Below, in pieces: positions 58,566 to 64,000 of a stretch of 64,000 nt of DNA. The DNA is taken from the NCBI RefSeq assembly GCF_005080745.1, contig NZ_CP033004.1, positions 67,786-131,785 on the forward strand. The letters run 5' to 3'. The notes under the pieces are model-generated. The model was given only the letters and a program-made list of their open reading frames with translations, searched no databases and was not told where the DNA came from. Every line of letters begins with the position of its first letter. Within the stretch, counting starts at the first letter, position 1. The DNA comes from Buchnera aphidicola (Melaphis rhois). GTDB taxonomy: Bacteria; Pseudomonadota; Gammaproteobacteria; Enterobacterales; Enterobacteriaceae. A program made the translations under genes and the position numbers.

Positions 58566-59146
58566 CTAATTTTTTAAAATTATTAATATGTATATTTTAA
58601 TAATTTCAGTTAATATGAATAATATTGATGTTTGTATAATTGGTCATTTTAATAATTTTTTAAATTTTATTTTTATTTTTCCTTATAATATATCATTTTT
58701 TATAGAATTATTATTTAATACAGTCTAATAGTAAGGTTATCAATAAAATGAATAACCTTAATAATCTATTTTATTTTTGATTTATCATTATAGAAATAAA
58801 ATTTATTTTATTGATTTTTAAAATATGTTCATAAAATTTATTGTACATTTATAACATTGTTATGATGATTTAAATTTATTTTAGTTAAAATATAAGGTTA
58901 ATGCAATAACAGCATGTTTATAATCATTTTTAAATATGTTTCAGTTATATTTATCTAATATAATAACTCTATGGTTATTTTTAATGATACATTAATGTTC
59001 TTTATTTGTAACATTTTAAAGAGTAGAAATATCTAATTTTTATTGTTTTTGTATGATATATTTTATTTGAGTATTGGTCGTTAATGTTTGATTTTTCTAA
59101 TTATAAATTTTACGTATCATTTTTTAAAACATATTTAGAGAAAAAC
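58566..59146. other. Gap between ydiK and aroH
   Basis: 581 bp without a coding frame. It holds the hairpin at 58732-58760 (listed separately) and, by position, the aroH promoter. A frame upstream of aroH reaches 59084 but is not family-like. Confidence 0.55.
58732..58772 (+). terminator. Probable terminator after ydiK
   Basis: TAAGGTTAT (58732-58740) and ATAACCTTA (58752-58760) form a perfect 9-bp stem with an 11-nt loop, followed by a T-rich tail. It is 167 nt past the ydiK stop. The stem is much better than most in this AT-rich window. Confidence 0.5.
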
Positions 59147-60193
59147 ATGAAAAAGACAGATGAATTGAGAACGATACGAATTGATCCATTGATTACTCCA
59201 GTTGAATTAGCACAACGTCATCCTATTACATCTTCTATCATGGAAACTGTTATTACAGCTAGAAAGAATATAGCTAATATTATGACGGGAACTGATCTTC
59301 GTTTATTAGTTGTAATAGGACCTTGTTCAGTTCATGATCCCGTAGCCGCAGTAGAGTACGCAAAAAAGTTAAGCGAATTACGAAAAAAATATTCCTCTCG
59401 ACTTGAAATTATAATGCGTACTTATTTTGAGAAGCCCCGTACTGTAGTAGGATGGAAAGGACTTATTTCAGATCCTGATTTGAATGGTAGTTTTCGTGTC
59501 AATCATGGTTTATCAATTGCTAGAAAATTGTTATTAGACATTAATAACTTGGGGCTTCCAGCTGCAACTGAATTTTTAGATATAGTAATCGGACAATTTA
59601 TCGCAGATTTAATTAGTTGGGGTGCAATAGGTGCAAGAACAACTGAAAGTCAAATTCATCGCGAAATGGCTTCAGCATTGTCTTGTCCAGTGGGATTTAA
59701 AAATGGAACTGATGGAAATATACGTATTGCAATAGATGCTATTCGCGCTGCAAGTGTAAAACATTTATTTTTAGCGCCTGATAAACATGGGCAGATGACT
59801 ATTAATCATACTAGCGGCAATCCATTTGGACATGTTATTATGAGAGGGGGCAAATCACCTAATTATCATGCTAAAGATATAGCTTTAGCTGTAAAGTACT
59901 TACAGGAGTTTAATCTTTTAGAGTATTTAATGATTGATTTTAGTCATGGTAATTGTTTAAAACAACATAGACGACAATGTGATGTAGGAGAGTCTATTTC
60001 TAAACAAATAAGAGATGGTTCTACAGCTATATTTGGAGTTATGATTGAAAGCTTCATTGAAGAAGGTTCTCAGAAAGTAATTCATGATAAGCCACTAATT
60101 TATGGAAAATCAATAACAGATCCTTGCTTAGGTTGGAATGATAGCGTGTATCTTCTTAAAAACTTGGCAGATGCTGTAAGTAGTAGATTTTAA
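59147..60193 (+). CDS. aroH: DAHP synthase, AroH type
   Basis: First step of aromatic amino acid synthesis: condenses PEP and erythrose 4-phosphate. 348 residues from ATG 59147, exactly the E. coli AroH length; an upstream in-frame ATG at 59084 adds 21 residues with no family match. Conserved: VIGPCSVHDP, RTYFEKPRTVVGWKGLISDP, DLISWGAIGARTTESQIHRE, and DFSHGNCLKQHRRQ with metal/substrate residues. Closest by eye to AroH, the tryptophan-sensitive isozyme; it is the only DAHP synthase in the window. Confidence 0.95.
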   Translation: MKKTDELRTIRIDPLITPVELAQRHPITSSIMETVITARKNIANIMTGTDLRLLVVIGPCSVHDPVAAVEYAKKLSELRKKYSSRLEIIMRTYFEKPRTVVGWKGLISDPDLNGSFRVNHGLSIARKLLLDINNLGLPAATEFLDIVIGQFIADLISWGAIGARTTESQIHREMASALSCPVGFKNGTDGNIRIAIDAIRAASVKHLFLAPDKHGQMTINHTSGNPFGHVIMRGGKSPNYHAKDIALAVKYLQEFNLLEYLMIDFSHGNCLKQHRRQCDVGESISKQIRDGSTAIFGVMIESFIEEGSQKVIHDKPLIYGKSITDPCLGWNDSVYLLKNLADAVSSRF

Positions 60194-60198
60194 TTTTT

Positions 60199-60234
60199 AG
60201 ATACCAGTATTTAATTTTAACTGGTATCTTTGAT
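60199..60234 (+). terminator. Rho-independent terminator of aroH
   Basis: AGATACCAGT (60199-60208) and ACTGGTATCT (60220-60229) pair as a perfect 10-bp stem with an 11-nt loop, followed by TTGATTT. It begins 6 nt after the aroH stop. One of the clearest terminators in the window. Confidence 0.7.
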
Positions 60235-60383
60235 TTATAGTTACATTGTAATCAATAAATAATTAAGACTCATTTTAATATTGAACAAATTAACATATAT
60301 ATTAGTTCTTCATATTTTATGAGGTTATATTGTACTTTTATTTTTTAATAAATACAATAAATAGAATTATTTAAAGTTAAGGA

Positions 60384-62318
60384 TTGAAAATGCCTGTCAT
60401 CACGATGTTTGATGGACAAAAAATAACGTATAAAAATGCTATTTCAGTATTAGACATTGTGAAAAACGTTTCACCTGAATTAGTAAAAAATTGTTGTTTT
60501 GGTTATGTAAATAATGTTAGTGTGAACAAAAATACTGTTATAGATTACGATGCTAATATTAGAATAATTTATGATAACGATCCAATTTTTTTAAACATTA
60601 TTCGCAGTGCTTGTATTGGAGTTTTGGGGTATGCAGTGAAAGAATTATGGCCAGATTCTAAAATTGGATATAGTTCTATTACAGAAAACGGATTTTATTG
60701 CGATATTGATATAGATTTTGCATTTACTGATTCAGATTTAAATTTATTAGAAATGCGTATGTTAGATATTTCTAATAGAAGATATGATGTTGATGTGAAG
60801 CAAGTGACATGGAATAGAGCATACGAAATTTTTGAAAATTGTTTTGAAATATATAAACTGTCAATCTTGAAAAGGGATTTCAATATTGATCAATTGGTAT
60901 CTTTGTGTTTTTATCAGAAGTATGTTGATTTTAAAATTGAAATTCCAGTTCCTAATGTTTCTTTTTGTCGTTATTTTAAGTTGCAAAAATTTTCTGGCGT
61001 ATATTGGAATAGAAAGAAAGAAAATAAAATTTTGCAAAGAATTTATGGAACAGCCTGGTCTACGTTAATTGAATTGAAAAATCATTTAGAATATATAGAT
61101 CAATATAAGATACGAGATCATAGAAGAATTTCTAAAATATTAGATTTATATCATATTCAAGAAGATTCGCCAGGAATGATTTTTTGGCATCATAATGGCA
61201 TGATTATTTTTCGAGAGTTAAAAAAGTTTATTCGTGAAAAGTTAGAAAAGTATCAATATCAAGAAGTTCAAACTCCTTTGATCATGAATAAGAAGATTTG
61301 GAAAAATAGCGGACATTTAGATAATTATCAACATTTGATGTTTATGACAGCTTCAGAAAGCAGTATATACGGTATTAAACCAATGAATTGTCCTGGTCAC
61401 GTTCAAATATTTAACAATACTTTGCATTCATATCGTGATCTTCCAATTCGTATTTCAGAATTTGGAAGTTGTCATAGGAATGAGCCATCAGGTTCTCTAC
61501 ATGGACTAATGAGAATTAGACATTTTACTCAAGATGATGCACATATTTTTTGTAGAAGAGATCAAGTTCGTGATGAAATTAGTAATTGTATAAAAATGAT
61601 TTATGATGTATATGAGATTTTTGGTTTTAAAAAAAGTTTAGTAAAGTTGTCAACTCGTCCAGACAATCGAATTGGAAATGATGCGATATGGGATCAAGCT
61701 GAAAATGATTTAGCAATGTCATTAAAAGAAAATAATATACTTTTTGAGTATCAAAAAGGGGAAGGAGCTTTTTATGGCCCTAAAATTGAGTTATCATTAC
61801 TTGATTCTTTAGGAAGAATTTGGCAATGCGCAACGATACAATTAGATTTTTATTTACCAATGAATTTAGGTTCTTTTTATGTTGATAAAAATAATGAAAA
61901 AAAAGTACCAATAATTATTCATAGAGCTATATTGGGTTCTCTTGAGCGTTTTATAGGGATTTTAATAGAAAATTATTCTGGGAATTTTCCAACGTGGTTA
62001 TCTCCTGTACAGGTAGTATGTATAAGTGTGAATAATAATCATATCGTATACGTTAAAGATTTATTTAACACTTTTTTTTCTGTAGGTATACGAGTTAAAT
62101 TAGATATAAGAAATCAGAAAGTTGGTTTTAAAATTCGAGAACAAATCATAAAAAAAATTCCATACATTGTTATTTGTGGCGATAAAGAAGTAGTTAGTAA
62201 TAAGATTACTTTTAGAACTCGATCAGGAAAACATATTCAGTTAATTGATATACAATATTTTATTAAAAAATTACAACAAGAAATAGTTAATCGAAATTTA
62301 TATTTATTGGAGGAATAA
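60384..62318 (+). CDS. thrS: Threonyl-tRNA synthetase with degenerate editing site
   Basis: Class II synthetase for threonine. 644 residues (E. coli 642): TGS domain (1-63), editing domain (about 64-226), catalytic core with KPMNCPGHVQIF (zinc Cys), RNEPSGSLHGLMRIRHFTQD, GEGAFYGPKIE and IHRAILGSLERFIG, and anticodon domain (about 535-644). The core is intact. The editing domain keeps its fold-length but not its active site: E. coli H73, H77, C182 and H186 align with S75, G79, K184 and P188 (segments IIRSACIGVLGYA and YVDFKIEIPVPN). Proofreading of Ser-tRNA-Thr is therefore probably lost. AAGGA precedes ATG 60384. First gene of thrS-infC-rpmI-rplT. Confidence 0.97.
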   Translation: MKMPVITMFDGQKITYKNAISVLDIVKNVSPELVKNCCFGYVNNVSVNKNTVIDYDANIRIIYDNDPIFLNIIRSACIGVLGYAVKELWPDSKIGYSSITENGFYCDIDIDFAFTDSDLNLLEMRMLDISNRRYDVDVKQVTWNRAYEIFENCFEIYKLSILKRDFNIDQLVSLCFYQKYVDFKIEIPVPNVSFCRYFKLQKFSGVYWNRKKENKILQRIYGTAWSTLIELKNHLEYIDQYKIRDHRRISKILDLYHIQEDSPGMIFWHHNGMIIFRELKKFIREKLEKYQYQEVQTPLIMNKKIWKNSGHLDNYQHLMFMTASESSIYGIKPMNCPGHVQIFNNTLHSYRDLPIRISEFGSCHRNEPSGSLHGLMRIRHFTQDDAHIFCRRDQVRDEISNCIKMIYDVYEIFGFKKSLVKLSTRPDNRIGNDAIWDQAENDLAMSLKENNILFEYQKGEGAFYGPKIELSLLDSLGRIWQCATIQLDFYLPMNLGSFYVDKNNEKKVPIIIHRAILGSLERFIGILIENYSGNFPTWLSPVQVVCISVNNNHIVYVKDLFNTFFSVGIRVKLDIRNQKVGFKIREQIIKKIPYIVICGDKEVVSNKITFRTRSGKHIQLIDIQYFIKKLQQEIVNRNLYLLEE

Positions 62319-62321
62319 AGT

Positions 62322-62861
62322 ATTAAAGTCGGAAAAAGAATACAGATAACAAAACCAAATCGTATAAATCATGAAATTCGTGCTTCAAAAGTGCGTCTTA
62401 CTGATTTTAACGGAGAACAAATAGGTATTGTTACGTTAAGAGAAGCTTTACAAAAAGCAGACGAAGCAGGAGTAGATTTAGTTGAAATTAGTCCTAATGC
62501 AGAACCACCAGTATGTCGTATTATGAATTATGGTAAGTTTTTATACAAAAAAAGTAAATCTATTAAAGAACAGAAAAAAAAACAAAAAATAGTTAATGTT
62601 AAAGAGGTAAAATTTCGACCTGGAACTGATGAAGGAGATTATCAAGTTAAATTGCGTAGTTTAGTTCGTTTTTTAGAAGATGGAAATAAAGTAAAAGTTA
62701 CTTTGAGATTTCGAGGTCGTGAAATGGTGCATCAACAAATTGGAATAAAAGTATTAAATCGCATTAAAAACGATTTATCGGAACTATCTTTAATAGAAGT
62801 ATTTCCATTCAAAATTGAAAGTCGCCAGATGATTATGGTTTTAGCACCTAAAAAAAAATAA
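62322..62861 (+). CDS. infC: Translation initiation factor IF-3 (AUU start)
   Basis: IF-3 checks start codon and initiator tRNA on the 30S subunit. From ATT 62322 the product is 179 residues (E. coli 180): [20 protein letters not shown], then [31 protein letters not shown] and [22 protein letters not shown] lies 7 nt before the ATT, 3 nt after the thrS stop. The next in-frame start (TTG/GTG near 62391) would cut off the conserved N-terminus. The E. coli gene also starts with AUU, the basis of IF-3 autoregulation. An in-frame A9 run occurs in KEQKKKQK. Confidence 0.96.
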   Translation: MKVGKRIQITKPNRINHEIRASKVRLTDFNGEQIGIVTLREALQKADEAGVDLVEISPNAEPPVCRIMNYGKFLYKKSKSIKEQKKKQKIVNVKEVKFRPGTDEGDYQVKLRSLVRFLEDGNKVKVTLRFRGREMVHQQIGIKVLNRIKNDLSELSLIEVFPFKIESRQMIMVLAPKKK

Positions 62862-62940
62862 TGATTTTGTTGTATTGTATTACGACTAAAATGATTTCTT
62901 TTAGTTAGTTTTTATATTTATTTTAAGTTGGAATATTATC

Positions 62941-63138
62941 ATGCCTAAAATTAAAACTTTACGTAGTGCAGCTAAACGCTTTAAAAAAACTGCATCTGGT
63001 AAGTTTAAACATAAACAAGCTAATTTGCGTCATATTTTAACAAAGAAATCTACTGATCGCAAACGGCACTTACGTTCAAAAGCAATGGTGTCTAAGGAAG
63101 ATAAAAATAAGGTTAGTTTGTTTTTACCTTATGTATGA
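62941..63138 (+). CDS. rpmI: 50S ribosomal protein L35
   Basis: 65 residues, the same as in E. coli. [20 protein letters not shown] and [17 protein letters not shown] match end to end; the basic, lysine-rich composition is typical. It follows infC by 79 nt and precedes rplT by 38 nt in the standard IF3-L35-L20 operon. Confidence 0.97.
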   Translation: MPKIKTLRSAAKRFKKTASGKFKHKQANLRHILTKKSTDRKRHLRSKAMVSKEDKNKVSLFLPYV

Positions 63139-63176
63139 ATTGATTTGAATTCGTGTCAAGAAAAGGAGAACATAAT

Positions 63177-63530
63177 ATGGCTCGTGTAAAACGTGGAATA
63201 ATTGCTCGTTCTCGTCATAAAAAAATATTAAAACGAGCTAAAGGTTATTATGGTTCGCGATCGAGAACATATAGATCGGCTTGTCAAGCTGTTACTAAAT
63301 CGGAACAGTATGCTTATCGTGATCGTCGTCAAAAAAAACGTCAATTTAGAAAATTATGGATTACCCGTATTAACGCTGCAGTACGTGAGAACAAAATATC
63401 TTATAGTAAATTTATGTATGGTTTAAAGAAAGCGTCAATAAATATTGATCGAAAAATGTTATCTGAAATTGCAGTTTTTGATAGTGTTACTTTTAGCTTG
63501 TTAGTACAAAACTCAAGAAATGCTCTTTAA
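63177..63530 (+). CDS. rplT: 50S ribosomal protein L20
   Basis: 117 residues (E. coli 118). [20 protein letters not shown] and [19 protein letters not shown] are diagnostic, followed by [20 protein letters not shown]. Start at ATG 63177, preceded by AAGGAG; the longer frame from further upstream is not family-like. In E. coli, L20 represses its own operon by binding the leader of rpmI; no such operator could be confirmed here. Confidence 0.97.
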   Translation: MARVKRGIIARSRHKKILKRAKGYYGSRSRTYRSACQAVTKSEQYAYRDRRQKKRQFRKLWITRINAAVRENKISYSKFMYGLKKASINIDRKMLSEIAVFDSVTFSLLVQNSRNAL

Positions 63531-63545
63531 TAAAAATTAATATAT

Positions 63546-63571
63546 GAGGGAGTAACCAGTCTCCCTTAATT
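63546..63571 (+). terminator. Hairpin after rplT
   Basis: AGGGAG and CTCCCT form a 6-bp GC-containing stem with an 8-nt loop, followed by TAATTT. It lies 16 nt past the rplT stop. The T tail is short, so it may be a partial terminator or an mRNA end-protecting hairpin. Confidence 0.5.
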
Positions 63572-63676
63572 TAAAAGTTGTTTTATGGTATAAAATTATA
63601 TCGGGTAATGATAATAATACAAGTAAATTATTTTAACTCATATCGTTAAAATTTTCTTAGTTCGTTATATGTGTTT

Positions 63677-63706
63677 AAGAGCTTCCGAGTTGGAAGCTTT
63701 TTTTTA
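63677..63706 (+). terminator. Strong terminator/attenuator-like hairpin before pheS
   Basis: GCTTCC (63681-63686) and GGAAGC (63692-63697), extended by A-T and G-T pairs, with a 5-nt loop and a run of eight or nine T's. This is the best Rho-independent terminator in the window. Its position, about 70 nt ahead of pheS, matches that of the pheM attenuator of E. coli, but no phenylalanine-rich leader peptide is visible. Confidence 0.75.
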
Positions 63707-63773
63707 ACATATTAGTTATGTTTTTGAGTATTAAACAAAATGTAATGTTTATTTCAAATATGTGAGGGAAGTT

Positions 63774-64000
63774 GTGTGTGATTTTTTAGAATTAATGGAA
63801 TCAGTAAAGTTAGAGATAAAAAGTATTAAAACTTTAAAAGAATTAGATACATTTAGAATTAAGTATTTGGGAAAGAAGGGATATATTTCTTCAAAAATGA
63901 TTCAATTGCGTAATGTATCGTTAAAAAAAAGAAAAGAGATTAGTTCTATACTTAATAGATTTAAAACTAATTTAAAATCTAATATCAATGAGTATAAACA
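63774..64000 (+). CDS. pheS: Phenylalanyl-tRNA synthetase alpha chain (partial)
   Basis: N-terminal 75 or so residues, cut by the window end. CDFLELMESVKLEIKSIKTL and ELDTFRIKYLGKKGYISSKM match the coiled-coil N-terminus of PheS (family VEYLGKKG). The start is GTG 63774, with GAGGG about 5 nt upstream; no suitable ATG exists. Follows thrS-infC-rpmI-rplT, as in E. coli. Confidence 0.93.
   Translation, partial: MCDFLELMESVKLEIKSIKTLKELDTFRIKYLGKKGYISSKMIQLRNVSLKKRKEISSILNRFKTNLKSNINEYK

Noticed and set aside
63570-63680. pheM-like leader peptide
   Set aside because: The short frames present (from ATG 63585 and ATG 63609) are not rich in Phe.

Overview
The window is a stretch of the chromosome of a reduced, very AT-rich gammaproteobacterial endosymbiont, almost certainly Buchnera aphidicola. 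Every protein resembles its Escherichia coli counterpart and gene order follows E. coli in blocks. The mix is typical of an aphid primary symbiont: translation genes, essential amino acid pathways, and flagellar export and basal-body genes kept without visible motility genes. Low GC, large gene-free gaps, frequent poly-A tracts and no mobile DNA fit Buchnera. The extreme AT bias and the gene set suggest a lineage such as the Baizongia pistaciae symbiont, but that strain call is inference.

Layout: ligA; tRNA-Lys and tRNA-Val on the minus strand; gltX; tRNA-Ala (2-5 kb). fliE (minus) and fliFGHIJK-fliMNOPQR (plus), 5-15.7 kb. rpmB-rpmG (minus), tamB, ppa (minus), pmbA (15.9-21.3 kb). rsmI-rnpB (minus), fabB, talA, tkt, dapE (21.4-29.4 kb). 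dapA and aroC (minus), smrB (29.6-33.4 kb). The complete histidine operon hisGDCBHAFI (34-41.1 kb). gnd, dcd, metG, tilS (minus), tRNA-Val(GAC), mdtK (minus), ribE (41.2-48.8 kb). rsxABCDGE-nth, tyrS, sufA (minus), ydiK, aroH (49.4-60.2 kb). thrS-infC-rpmI-rplT and the start of pheS (60.4-64 kb).

Together the genes supply histidine, steps to lysine/diaminopimelate (dapA, dapE) and chorismate-derived amino acids (aroH, aroC), the pentose phosphate route that feeds them (gnd, talA, tkt), riboflavin (ribE), tRNA charging and maturation (gltX, metG, tyrS, thrS, tilS, rnpB), and an Rsx electron-transfer complex.

The most striking signal is a set of genes whose frame is broken exactly at a run of 9-11 adenines: fliH, fliJ, fliK, fliN, dcd and possibly rpmB. 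In every case one extra A in the mRNA (or a -1 ribosomal shift) restores a full-length protein of the usual family length. This points to rescue by slippage at poly-A tracts, concentrated in the flagellar operon. A second strong signal is a threonyl-tRNA synthetase whose editing domain persists but has lost all four known editing-site residues.
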